A program made the translations under genes and the position numbers. From Antedon bifida (taxonomy: Eukaryota > Echinodermata > Crinoidea > Comatulida > Antedonidae), in contig OY727103.1 of the NCBI GenBank assembly GCA_963402885.1, positions 8,780,501 through 8,844,500 of the forward strand: a stretch of 64,000 nucleotides of DNA, written 5' to 3'. Positions 1 to 12,000 of the stretch are shown in pieces. Within the stretch, counting starts at the first letter, position 1, and each line of letters starts with the position of its first letter. The notes below the pieces were generated by a model that saw only the letters and a program-made list of their open reading frames with translations, was not told the origin of the DNA and made no database searches.

Positions 1-1890
1 CCTTCTGTCGCCAATGAAAAAACATACAAAAAATTTCGCAATAAACTAAATACTTTGGTCAAACTGGCTAAAAAATCACATTACAAGGACACTTTCATTA
101 AACATAAAAATAATATCAAGGCAACCTGGAAAACCATCAATTCACTACTCAAAAACCCCAATAATCGAAACTCTGATATCTCTATCAACTGTAACGGTGA
201 ACTGACTAAAGATCCCAATACAATATGTAATGCTTTTAACAAATACTTTGTAGAAATCGGTCCCTCCCTTGCTAACAAAATTCCCAATGTCAACAACTCA
301 TTTAAAGACTTTCTGCCAAATCCAACTCATAATTCTTTATTTCTTAATCCAGTTGATGAGACGGAAGTTATAAAAATTATCACATCCTTTGAAACAAACA
401 AATCCCCTGGCATTGACGATTTTAAAACTAAACCCATTAAATATGTCGCCAATTTGATCTCTTTCCCTTTATCCCATATTTTTAATCTTGTTTTAACTAA
501 TGGTGTGTTCCCAGACAGGATGAAGATAGCGCGCGTTACTCCTATTTATAAGTCCGGAAACAAATCTGATCTCTCCAACTATCGTCCTATCTCAATTCTT
601 TCAATTTTCTCGAAAGCCTTGGAGAGAGTGATTTATGAACGTACGTCCTCATTCATAAATAAATACAACATTCTCTACAAAAAACAATTTGGATTTAGAA
701 AAAGCCACAATACTGCATCCGCTCTAATCGACCTAACTAATAAAATTGTTGATGGTTTCGAAGACCGTCACCTCACATTAGGAATTTTTATAGACCTCTC
801 CAAGGCTTTCGATACAATTGATCACAATATACTCTTATTCAAATTATCTCACTATGGAATCCGTGGCCCTGCTTTAAATCTCTTCAAAAGTTACCTCTCT
901 AATCGTGTCCAATGCACAAAATTCTCCAATTCAATCTCTAATTTCAATCATGTAACTTGTGGTGTTCCCCAAGGCTCCTTACTCGGTCCCCTTTTATTTA
1001 TTCTGTACATTAACGATATCTATCTTTCTTCCCCATTACTTGATTTTTACCTATACGCTGACGACACAACTGTCACTTATTCTCACCCTGAAATCCAAAC
1101 TCTGTTTAATACTACCAACTCCCACCTAGAGATGTTGTCCCAATACTTTGCTGCTAATAAACTTTCTATAAACCATAAAAAATGTAACTTCATCCTGTTT
1201 GGGACCCCCCAGAAGTTAAAAAATGTTGACCCATCACTATACAATATTACCATTGAAAATATAAACATCCCATCTGTTCAATCAGCAAAATTCTTAGGTG
1301 TCCATCTTGACTCTGGCCTGACGTGGAAAACACACATTAGTGTAACTGAAAACAAAATTTCCAAAAGCCTTGGTATTATTTTTCGTTTGTCTTCATATTT
1401 ACCCCCTAATATCCTACGCATCCTGTATTGCTCTATGATTCTTCCCTATTTGAGTTATTGTAATATTGTTTGGTGCAACACATACCCTACAAACCTTAAT
1501 AAATTGCATACCCTCCAAAAGAAGGCTATCAGAATTATATCTGGCGCGCCTCCGCTTTCCCATTCCTCTCATTTATTTTCAAATCTTAATCTCATCAAAC
1601 TTAATGATATCAACTTAATTCAACAAACCATTTTTGTCTACTCTGCCTTAAACAACATCCTTCCTCACCATCTTTGTTATATATTTACTTCCAATTCCTT
1701 CTATCATTCCCATCACACACGTACTAAAAATAAATTATCTATACCCTCCCATAGAACAAATTTTTTCCAACATAACATTCGATACTCTGGACCCACCCTA
1801 TGGAACAACCTACCACCCTCCATTTTAAAATCTGCTTCCCCTAAGATACTTCTCTCAAAATTAAAAAAATACACCTTTTCTACTTATTAA
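1..1890 (+). CDS. LINE ORF2 reverse transcriptase, CR1/Jockey-type, 5' part outside window
   Basis: The reading frame is open from base 1 to the stop at 1888-1890, so this is the C-terminal part of a longer protein whose endonuclease would lie upstream. It would copy element RNA at a nicked target. Visible RT blocks are SPGIDDF (fingers), FIDLSKAFDTIDH (first catalytic Asp), GVPQGSLLGPLLF and the catalytic YADD. The C-terminal part, with SGPTLWNNLPPSI, is typical of the CR1/L2/Jockey group as known from the family. There is no RNase H domain after the RT. The RT part is free of stops, so the copy is fairly young. The exact clade cannot be set from this fragment. Confidence 0.9.
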   Translation, partial: PSVANEKTYKKFRNKLNTLVKLAKKSHYKDTFIKHKNNIKATWKTINSLLKNPNNRNSDISINCNGELTKDPNTICNAFNKYFVEIGPSLANKIPNVNNSFKDFLPNPTHNSLFLNPVDETEVIKIITSFETNKSPGIDDFKTKPIKYVANLISFPLSHIFNLVLTNGVFPDRMKIARVTPIYKSGNKSDLSNYRPISILSIFSKALERVIYERTSSFINKYNILYKKQFGFRKSHNTASALIDLTNKIVDGFEDRHLTLGIFIDLSKAFDTIDHNILLFKLSHYGIRGPALNLFKSYLSNRVQCTKFSNSISNFNHVTCGVPQGSLLGPLLFILYINDIYLSSPLLDFYLYADDTTVTYSHPEIQTLFNTTNSHLEMLSQYFAANKLSINHKKCNFILFGTPQKLKNVDPSLYNITIENINIPSVQSAKFLGVHLDSGLTWKTHISVTENKISKSLGIIFRLSSYLPPNILRILYCSMILPYLSYCNIVWCNTYPTNLNKLHTLQKKAIRIISGAPPLSHSSHLFSNLNLIKLNDINLIQQTIFVYSALNNILPHHLCYIFTSNSFYHSHHTRTKNKLSIPSHRTNFFQHNIRYSGPTLWNNLPPSILKSASPKILLSKLKKYTFSTY

Positions 1891-2180
1891 ATATTTATTA
1901 ATCGGTCATGTCTCGATCTGCAGTACCAACAGATTTTTTTTTTTTTCTGTTATTCATATTTTAGATTATGAAATTTATTATAATTTTCTTCAATGCATTT
2001 CTTTTCTTTTTTATTTGTGTTAAGGCTCGCCCAACACAAGATGTTACAAACATCTTTCTGGGCTTTTGCCTTCATTTTCTGATACACTTTTATAAGTCTG
2101 TACAATCCTGTTTCTTGTTTTCCTACTGTATGTATTCAGATTTTGTAAATAAATGTCTATTGAATTGAATTGAATTGAAA
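1..2180 (+). mobile_element. CR1/Jockey-type LINE, 3' half, ending in TTGAA repeats
   Basis: The LINE contains the RT ORF and a 3' UTR of about 290 bp. Its end is a short tandem of ATTGA/TTGAA at 2158-2180, the kind of microsatellite tail found in CR1/L2-like LINEs instead of a poly(A) tail. The downstream base run at 2181 belongs to another element, a Penelope-like element on the minus strand. The LINE therefore inserted into that element. Confidence 0.8.
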
Positions 2181-2822
2181 ATGACGTTTTTGGTTAGACA
2201 ATTAATTGATTGTCTTATCCTAAAAATGCGGCCAGTTTGGTTACTCTTAAATGTTTCAGTAGTATCAACCAATGAACAAGTTTTGCAAGATTTGCAGCAA
2301 AGGTGACTGCCCAAATTTTGGTTGTCATGAGAGTTAATTTCACTCTTAAATTTGGATCTGACTAATATATCACGAAGGTTGGGAGGTCTACGAAATGCAA
2401 TAATGGGTGGTTCCGGAAAAACAGTCCTGAGACGTTCTGTGGACTGTAGGATGGGCATATTATGTTTCTCAATAATAGCCCGTAATGGAGGCAACCTAGG
2501 GTGATAGGTCGTGACCAATGGCACTCGAGGAATATCTTTTGCTTTCTTAATAGCAGTTTCGATGTATTCCTTCTTGTAATTTCTATTCCGGAGATGCCCG
2601 GTTAGTTCTTCGGTACGATTCTGAAAATCTAAATCTGAAGAACAGATACGTCTGATACGTAATGCTTGACTGTACGGTATGTTTTTAATACAGTGTCGGG
2701 GATGACAACTGCTAGGGAGCAGGTACATATTTTTATTCGTGGGTTAACGGAATAGGTCAGTTTTCTATGGTCACTATAGTGTCCAAAAAATCAACGCTAC
2801 TAGTGGATTTGGTAGTAATATA
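2181..2822 (-). pseudogene. Penelope-like element fragment: end of RT, linker and start of GIY-YIG domain
   Basis: The minus strand reads through VDFLDTIV, TDLFR, PTNKN, SSCHPRHC and IPYSQALRIRRIC, the conserved block at the end of the RT domain in Penelope-like elements. A cysteine cluster (CCKSCKTC) and the start of the GIY-YIG endonuclease (SINCLTKNVI) follow. The copy is broken. The GIY-YIG domain stops at 2181, where the LINE tail begins. Around 2750 there is a stop codon (TAA) between LFR and PTNKN and a one-base frameshift a few codons further upstream. The 5' end of the fragment fades at a TA microsatellite near 2826. The assignment rests on motif recognition. The nested order (Penelope first, LINE later) is read directly from the junction. 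Confidence 0.8.
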
Positions 2823-3398
2823 AAATATATATATATATAATAATAAAAAGATACGTAACAAAACAAACAAAATGTAAAAAAATAAATTAAGAAAAGCGTC
2901 TCTCGGTAATTATCCATACTTCTACAAGTTATTAATTCATTTGTGAACGAAGAGATTTAAATTGGTTTCATTGCATTTACTGATACTTTCCAAACTAGCT
3001 AAATATCAATCTATTTTACCGTATCTTTTAATAGACAGTGCTTTAATGATATATTTCATACTGGTTTCAGAAAGAAAACTTCCATAAGGCAACTTTATAT
3101 TCGATCATTCATTCATAATAACATTTATTTATTTCTCTTTCAAAGTAAACAAGATAACAATTTAAATATAAATAATAAAGAGGTAAAACCCAGGAAGTAA
3201 TAACATTTGAGTCTCCTTCCAAAAAAACGTGTGACGCGAAGGCAGTTAATACAAAGTTATTACAACCACCAGCCATATTGATATCAAAACAAATCATCCT
3301 TGGTGTATTCTAAGAACTCATTAAAATGAGCCATTATCCATCATATTGGTTTAAAAATTACTTTAAAAAAACGATGACAGAGTATATAATTATATAAA
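2823..3398. other. AT-rich stretch without gene
   Basis: It starts with a TA microsatellite at 2826-2842 and continues as AT-rich single-copy-looking DNA. I see no coding motif or RNA gene. Confidence 0.5.
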
Positions 3399-3830
3399 CT
3401 AGATGGTACGCTCGCTTCGCTCGCCTACCATCTAGGTCGTGTCCACAGATGGTTCTTGAATACACAGTAATTTCAACGTCAAAAAAATGGCGATTTCAAA
3501 TGTACTTTAAATACATTGTCGTTTTCAGAAACGAATAAATACACACGATGATTAATGTAGTCAACTAAAATTAGCAAACTGGGAATTAGGCCTACTTCCG
3601 AAGAAGAAACTTGTCTTAAAATGAGTCCACAAAACTAAAACTGTCCCTGTTATAGTCGATTGAAAGGTAAGTACATGTAACGATACACCACTACGACGTT
3701 TATATTTTTTATAATTACTAATTAATACAATAGACAGTAACCACATTCACAGTAAGAAAATTTCGATTCAAATGGCGACCAAAAATAGTTAACGTACAGT
3801 ATTTACAATATTGTCAAAGTATTGCAATGC
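3399..3830 (-). mobile_element. Helitron-like 3' end with hairpin and CTAG
   Basis: On the minus strand the block ends in a palindrome (AGATGGTA ... TACCATCT around a GCGAGCGAAGCGAGC core at about 3402-3434), and its last four bases are CTAG (3399-3402) followed by T. Helitrons are known to end in a hairpin and CTRR placed before a T. The internal part (about 3700-3830) recurs in the opposite orientation at 32840-33160. The 5' TC end was not found, so the full length is unknown. It is a different subfamily from the copies at 40.3, 49.7 and 57.4 kb. Confidence 0.55.
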
Positions 3831-5862
3831 TATATCTCAGTTTTAAGTTTATTCTCAAAAGACCCATAAATTTACCTACTTGTGTTAAACCATGGAGGGC
3901 TCGTAAATTGGAAAAACAAACTGGAGAGATTGGAATGTTCCATTCATCGCAAATCAATACATTTGTATAAACGTATATTAAATCTATCAAAATAGTATTT
4001 TTTAAAGAAAATCGGCCTGTCTTCAACATTATGATACTGTACTCGAGCTGTTCAACCGGTTTTCAGCTATTAAAAACAATTATCGTAGGAGGAGGTAGGA
4101 AAATGTGAAGCATCCTCGTATTATTGTGTGCGGGTATTTTTTAAGAGGACATCCATTAGACAGTGTATACTACGGTCGGAAAACACCCCTATTTGGGGCA
4201 AATCTTTCAACCTAAATTCGTTTTAATTGTCAATAACTAATTATCTAACTCAATTTAATTAGTAAATAGGGTTACATCTGGTGGTTTAAATCAGTACCGA
4301 GATTCTAACCAACTTTATATACCATCGAGTAAACATTCTAGAAATAACGCGCGATTTACCAAATTTTGCCCTTACGTAAATTTATATATAGATGTAATTT
4401 ATTGTAGATGTAATTTATTGTTGTGCAACGCATACTCAAACTAAATGTCTTGATTATACACTTTCATTTGCATATTATGTATACTAATGTAGGCCTATGT
4501 GTATAACAACATAAAGAACAAACACAATGTGTAATCTTATATTAAATTTAGATACTGTGTTCAATTATCTAATCTTACCTAGCCTATATCATGGTATCTC
4601 AATGGGAAGTCAACGCGATTTAACTTATTCCTTATTTCACAAAACACTAACAATAATATAAATCGTTATTTTAAACATTGTTCTTTCTGTTCTAATTGAC
4701 AATCATTTTTTTCAGATTTTATCCCGTTTACTAAAAGAATTACGATCTTCATGTTACGTGTCAATGTCACCACATACATAAACATGTCTGTAAGCGTACG
4801 TTCACAAGTATGGCGTAACAAGTGCGTGGCTTACGGAAGCGGTAAGCCACGGATTAAAATGATCAGGTGTTCAAACGCACGGCGTATATTAATGAATGGC
4901 GTTAAACAAAGAAGTCCAAGTATCGTTTACGTTTTAAAAGTTAAACCCAGGGTTCATTATTAAATTTTACACTGTCTTGATGACCATTTGTTTGGGTTTA
5001 TTTATACCATTTCTTGAAATATAATCAGCGCTTGATATCTAAATCAATTTTTCCCGAAAACACTCTGCTTTTGACCATTGTTTACTTTATTTTACACTAA
5101 ACAATTCATGCGCTTTTAGATGAAAGAGCATAGAGTGAGTTGTGTTAATAACGCCTAGTTCACACGCAAGACATAGCTTATGACATACGTGTGAACAGGA
5201 TCTGAAACTCTGACTTAAAAAAATATACTAAGAGAGAGCATAGATAGACATTTTAAAGATATATCAATACATTTAAATGTGTTACGTGTTTTAAGAAATG
5301 GTTCTGTAACAACAAATTATTTAGAGGCCGGTACATTTATAGTAACATATTGGCTTAAATAAAATAATAGATTTGAATAAAATTGAGATAAAATCGAATT
5401 AATTAAAAATTGAAAATGAAATAGAAAATGGCATTTATTACAAGTTATTAAAATTAACAGAAACACAAATGATGATAAAACAGACGTGATAATATGACTA
5501 TAAATGTTAAATAAAACGTACATTTAGGTTGTTACAATTGAAATGTTATTTAAAGAAAAAACATACTCCATTGTTAAATATAACTAGCATAACTATAACA
5601 ATAAATATATTGTAAAATATAAATGTTTTCCAGCCTTATCCTGGCAATTATTTACTTCAGTTATACTTATTTTGTTTGGTCTATTGTTTATTTCACCAAT
5701 TTTGATTGTTTGTCTAAAAAAAGAAAGTTAAAATGGCAGCTATAAATCTCATTTCACTGAAAAATATATGTCAACCATTAACATAATGTTATAGAAGCCA
5801 TTTCTGGTATCAGTATGATGTGGCATGCATTTTGAAACAAAACCTAAGATATACACACGACT
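3831..5862. other. Intergenic AT-rich DNA
   Basis: Nothing here looks like a gene. Short ORFs, such as the one at 4751-4963, have no family motif and no splice-consistent neighbours. Confidence 0.5.
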
Positions 5863-5866
5863 TTAA

Positions 5867-6820
5867 AGGTGGGCTCCGGGAATAAAATTTCTAATCCTTA
5901 TCTTGTAATATTGTCTTATGAGAGGTGGAAATTGTGATTGGCAAAAATGAATGTGAATGCCCAATGCAAGAATAAGGCTGTTAAACTTTGCCCAGCTAGG
6001 TAATTGGTGGTATTATCAAATTACACAATGGTAAAGGATAGGCCATTTTGTGTGTGGACCAACTTTACATGACTTGTATTAAATACCTATATAATAAAAC
6101 ATAGAAATGAATAGATATCCTTATACAATTTGTATCAATATTTACATTTATAATGACCATTTTTCGTGAAATTATCTTTTTTTTACATGAAAATTGGTTG
6201 TGGGCCAATTTTCATATAGCAAAAATTACAGTAGCTAAGGAGTTTGTTTTCTATCCAATTTGACTCAGCTCATAAATATACATCGCGAGAGAAAACCATT
6301 GAATAATGTCATTGCTACTATTTAATAGTACTATTACTGAACGACCCGACGCGTGATGGAATAAACATTGTACAACCAGACAATACACAATGTTATTATT
6401 ACATTTTGTGATAATTGTTCAGTATAACAAACGTTGAAATAACAGGGAATGTTTTAAAGGGCTACTGAAAAGAAATATATATATATATAAGATATAATTT
6501 GAGCAAAGGTAGGAGCAGATTTAGGAGGCTCATTCTAGCCAGGCTAGGCCTAACCAAGTTAAGCCTAGCCAAGCCAAGGCCAGTGCATGTTTAGCATCAG
6601 CAGTAGAGGTATCATATACCAAACAGGAAATGTCAAAAAGCTCATGAATATTAATGAGCTCTATAGAAATTACCTAACCACTGAAAAGAGGTTTTAACCC
6701 TGAATCAGGACAAATTATCAAAGTATTCTATTTTTTTTTAAATCAGGTTATATTGGTACTTCATCAACATAAGTTGACAAGGTGATACAATGTTACAAAT
6801 TTGATTATTGGCTCCCACCT
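5867..6820. mobile_element. MITE with AGGTGGG termini and TTAA target duplication
   Basis: The element starts AGGTGGG and ends CCCACCT, with TTAA directly outside both ends (5863-5866 and 6821-6824). A shorter relative of the same family lies at 51100-51686, also between TTAA tetramers. There is no coding capacity. TTAA duplications are known for piggyBac-type transposons. The superfamily here is an inference, because no transposase is present. Confidence 0.65.
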
Positions 6821-6824
6821 TTAA

Positions 6825-8144
6825 GGAAAATTAAAGGTGGCCATATGGTTTTTAAAAAAAATGTATAACGAAATGTATGGATGCAAACAAGGTCACACGG
6901 TTTTAAGCATTGTCGTATTCGATTAGGAACTTTTGAAGTCAACATAAATACTTGGTAAGTGCTTTATGTATTCGAAAGGTAAATTGTAAACGGATTGTGC
7001 TCAACAGAAACTCATTCGAATAGAAAACGTTAACAAAGCATTTTTTTTTTTTTAAACAATCTGAAAGCTCAAAATACTGCGTAAATTAGGTACTCAACGG
7101 AAAAAAACTATACTCAACGAAAAACCCCAATCGAATACAACAAAAGTCACTAACAATTTATAAACCGCATCATTCATGGATCTTTCCGCGGGCTTGGCGG
7201 GCGTGACTGATTAAATTCTCCGTTAGCTATACGTCTTTGGTAATAAGGAAAAACTACAAACAACTATTTTAAAATGTAATCTATAGGCTACGAATCAAAC
7301 TTAATTCACATACTAATGATACAATATGACAGTTACACAACAACAGACAAAACAACGTATGCTACCGCGTACTTATTGTTGACAAGTTTTACAAATGATG
7401 TCATTAAACTGTGCAAGCTCCGCCTGCTTGTCAGACTGAACGTTAAATCTACCAAATACAGTACCGATAATAAACAGAACATAATACACTGCATGGGCTT
7501 AATACGCATACGCAGTTTAATCGATTGTATAAATTGTCGTCTCATTGTTTTCGTTTACCGTCCCAATGCGGAAGTTCACTAATAGGCCTACTTCTAAGAT
7601 ATTATGGTTAACAAATACATTATGGTTTATACCAAGGTCGTTATTGGAATACAGTCCTACTTTGTTTTATTGTACAAACAGGTATATCCGTACTTTCGAT
7701 TCGATTTGCTATATATCCGATTTACTACAAATAACAAATAACATACGATACTGTAGCACTGGCTTATGCATCTGAAAATGGTACAACTTCCGTTATACAA
7801 TACATAATTGTTTTGATGTATTTTCTTCTGCGTCATTGTAGTGTATTATTTTATCAATTTATTTGAGTATATTAAATCTACGTCATTTATGTAAAACTAA
7901 TCCGCACCATGATTGTGGGTGGTTTACTACTTCTCTACATCGGGTTTCACTATTAATTTACTAATTAGATATACACTGTAATGTTTTTACTAAACAGGAT
8001 GCTTGAGGAAGTTTACATTAATGTTCATTGTTGCTTTTAATGATTTAAAAAAGTACTCTGTTTCAAGTCTGAGTATTAGTATGAGACTAATCTTAATTAA
8101 CCAGCAATAATTAAATTGTAGATTGACATCAGTAATACCCGTCG
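6825..8144. other. Region 3' of the Roc-COR gene
   Basis: The gene ends at 8145 on the minus strand, so this region is downstream of it. An ATTAAA polyadenylation-type hexamer is present on the minus strand at 8041-8036, about 105 nt past the stop, which would suit a short 3' UTR. The rest is AT-rich with no convincing coding sequence; ORFs at 7316-7582 and 7545-7775 lack any recognisable domain. Confidence 0.4.
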
Positions 8145-9027
8145 TTATTGCTCAATCGGATCTTCTAACTTTTCAGCAGCAACATTCATCCCATTCTCCC
8201 TTAAATCATTAATAAACGATGGCAATTCTTCTTCTGTAATGATACGTCTTCGTTCGAGATCTAGTATCATAGTCCACTGGTTCTTACGTTGTTTCTTTGA
8301 AAAACCTTTAAGATGAGTAAGCGTTGTTATATTGTCTTTAGAAAGTGCTTTACCGAATTTAATCAGCTTTTGTCGATATGGAGAGAAAGAAACTACATGG
8401 TGGTCGGCTTCATCATAAGTGTCTTTTAGCAGTTTATTGACCTCAAGAACACCATTGAAACCAGTGACATTAATTGCGTCGATAAGAACTTTAAACTTGG
8501 TGACTGTAAGATGGCCACAGCGCTTTAATACATTGAATAATTCCATGGTGCTTCCGGCGTTCTGTAGGTCACTGTAAACTGTTATCATGTCATTGCACAA
8601 CACCTTCAGCTTATCAAGTAGATCATGCTGATCACACCAGGTAGATACTTGTAGCAACATTGTCTGAAATTCCTTCTCGGATGATTCTGTACAACGGAAA
8701 TGCATAAAAACAACATTTGAAAAAAATGTACTATACACCACAATAATTGTATAATAATCATACACTTCAGTATAACAATATAACGTACACCCACTGCCTT
8801 GATTATCTTTTTAATCAATACTATATCGTTGTGTTATTTTATATAATAATTTAACAGTAACATCGTCTTCATTATCAACAACTTTGTTGTCATCTTATCT
8901 TTTTTATCATCATAACAATAACCATAGCAGTATATGATTTGTATGTAGGCCTTTACTAGTTTACCTTTACTTGGATGGCATCGATGATCAAATGAAGCAC
9001 CTTCATGTTCGTTCTTCTCAATACTGC
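8145..9027 (-). CDS. C-terminal exons with two death-effector-like domains
   Basis: A 63-nt linker exon (9027-8965) joins in phase to the last exon (8686-8145), which ends DPIEQ and a TAA stop. The last exon has two similar helical modules. In the first, ELFNVLKRCGHLTVTKFKVL fits the helix 5 region of death-effector domains. In the second, LDLERRRIITEEELPSFIND fits the same place. Death-fold modules bind like with like and would tie the GTPase to an apoptosis or immune adaptor. This is inference from pattern, because the key charged triad cannot be judged by eye. A death domain or CARD is a weaker alternative. Confidence 0.65.
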
Positions 9028-12000
9028 CTAAAATTAATCACAATGAGAGGCTACTTTCAAAATAATGTACATATATGATCTTCTTCAATATATGCATTTA
9101 TTTAAGCATGGTACATGTTCACACACAATGTTGTAAACTGTTTATACTGTGTCGTATCAAAACCTATTTAAACATTTCGTGTGATGACAATTATGGGTAG
9201 TGAGTTATTGATTTGTTTTATCTTTTGTGGTAGCCACCACCTTTATTCATCATTCAATCTTTCATAAATGTATTACAATTGTTGTATATACTTTCATTTC
9301 ATATAATATATAATACATTTCCGTTTCCTCAGTAGTTTTAATATTAACAATGTTTGTTTTTTCTTCTGATTAGAACAATCAGTTGTATTCATTTCGTAAC
9401 ATATTATCATTATTTTTTTGTTTGTATCTATCCTATTCTTATATAATTTTTCCTAACACATTCCCATTCTCTTAGCATTTTTTTAAATATTTTTTTGATA
9501 GATATTTACAATCACAGTATACTATTACCGTTGCATTTGTTTCGATCAAACATATATTCAATTAACAATGCATATTCTCTCTATTAACTGTGAATTACTA
9601 CTTACTAGCTATTTAAACTAACAAAATATTAACATTGCTTTTTATTTTGAATAACAAAATATTTTAATTTAACATTGCTTTTTTTTAAAATAAATCCACT
9701 TTTCAACAGTTTCTTTTGCCTTATTGTTACATAAAATTTACTTGAAACATAGCGAATGTTGCATGAATTAGTGAGTGAGTCCAAGATATATGATAAAAAC
9801 CATAAAATATTTAACTACATGAAATGTCGTATATTATGTTACTAATCTTAGTAAAAATATTGCATATTCCTTGTGATTAGTTCATTATGAAAGACATTAA
9901 TAAGAGTGTTTTTATGGTTACTGTGTTTAAATTTACATATTGAGAATTTAGCAATAAAAATAATTTTTTTATATAATTATTTACAATTCATTCTTTGTGC
10001 GTAAAATCCAAACATAACATGTTTTAACTCTATATTTATCATATATTTCGTCTCAGTTCATCTCATAAACAGAGACTCTGGGACACTATATTGTCTATCA
10101 ATTGTGCATTACAGAAGTTACAAAACTGATCTTCAATTATTCCCATTTTTTCAGTAAAATGTTTGTTGGATAACAATTATTCAGGATTTTTCAGTTTGTG
10201 GAGAATACTCTAGGGTATTGGGAGACTAGTGAGGTAGTGAGTTATTGATGGAGAAAATTATTTAAATTTAGTTAATGCATTTTCGCATATTGTTTTGATG
10301 TTCACTCTTCTTAATTTTACCCATAAAAAGTAAAATTAGAATCTTTCATTTGCTTTGAAAGAAAAATGTTGATTTGATGAAGTTATAGTGTGCCTTAAAA
10401 ACAAAATTCACAATAGTCCACGCAACCAATGTTTTGTATAAATAGCAGACTATTTTGGTTAAATATGTTATCTATTTAATTGGATTTCAATAAATATAGT
10501 ACTATTATTTGTATTATCTAACTGCTTACAAATGTGTGATGACATAGGCCTATTAGCACTCACATACAAAATGAGTGAGGAAGCTGTAATCACTAGCAAT
10601 AAAGCTATAGAATATAGAAAGAACAAGCACCTTTATTTTTGAATAATTGAAATCGGAAAACGTCATCTGTATTATTGTAATACTTTCAATGAAACACGAT
10701 TTTTGCTAGACGCCTGTCATTAGACTGGGAAGGTCCGACGCGAGTTAAGATACAATAATGTTGCAGTATGTTTTGGGTATGTATGTATTTATCATTGGTA
10801 ATGACGAATAATGATGATGACAAAGATGCAGAGTCAACTAAGATAAAGTAATTGCATAGAAGTTGCTGGAACAAACAACAACTGAACAACTTTACCTGTC
10901 AAAAAGAAGCGCTTGATATTAGCGGTATCCATAGACGTATCGGTTCCACAGGGTACTACATCATTTTTCAAACACTTTTCAAGGTCAACTAAGTGATGTT
11001 CCTTTGGATTACAAGCATCGCATACCACACGTAGCTTGTAACCACTACCTTCGTATATGTTGCATACAGTTTCTAGTTGGTCTCTCAAGTAACTTAGTAC
11101 CTAAAAAACGTGGAAGTGGTGTGAAATATTACATTTAATTTACATTATGTTTAGAAGTGTTAGGGCAAATTTACACAGACAAGCGGTAACGGTAAGCGGT
11201 AGGCCTAAAGGTAAGCGGAAAACGCAAACATAGAATCTATGTTATTTCTTATGACCATTTACACAGAACGCGGAATGGACAGGCGGTTGAGCATAAATCG
11301 GCTTAGGATAGAAACAGATTCGATTTTTTTTAATACCGCCCGGTAATCGTGGATTCTGGCCAATCAACGACATGATTGATGTGACGTCATCTATCAACAA
11401 CTTTTTTTGCGCGAGTCCGTCGAGTTCAAGATGACAATAACAACGAGTGCCGTAGTAGGCCTAGCCAAGTTTTGAACTTCTTATTTTTCAGAAATACAAA
11501 CTACTACGATGTTTGTATAAGAATTGGGTAAAGGAAAAATACAGTAAGGACGTTATTAGCCAACAAGTCATTTTAAAACCTAGGCATGTGTGGTAGGCTA
11601 CTGCGTGGTAGGCCTACTGACAGTCTAGCCCAGGTCAGCGCAGTGCTTTCAACATGTAGTAGCCTAGAGGTCTACAAGCACCAATTCCGCGCGCTGTGTA
11701 AATGGAACAAGTCACGCGGTTTTCCGCTTACCGTTACCGCTCGTCTGTGTAAATTGGCCTTCAATATCATGCATAATAATGATTACCTCCATACAGACAC
11801 TCGGCTGGAGTTGTCGTTCAGTGCATCCAACTTCTGTAGACCTCGTTATTGTCCGACGAAATATTTCAAGCTATCAAGACAAATTGATTAGTGATTAAAA
11901 CTTGTCTGAACATCATAAGTAAATGTAGTTGATGTATTGATGTATTTATTGTAAAAATATAAAGAGAAAAATACATTACACAGTATTATATTGATGTCCT

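Noticed and set aside
7316-7775. Overlapping open frames on both strands (7316-7582, 7545-7775, 7333-7545)
   Set aside because: No family motif, no splice-consistent neighbours, and amino acid content typical of AT-rich noncoding DNA.
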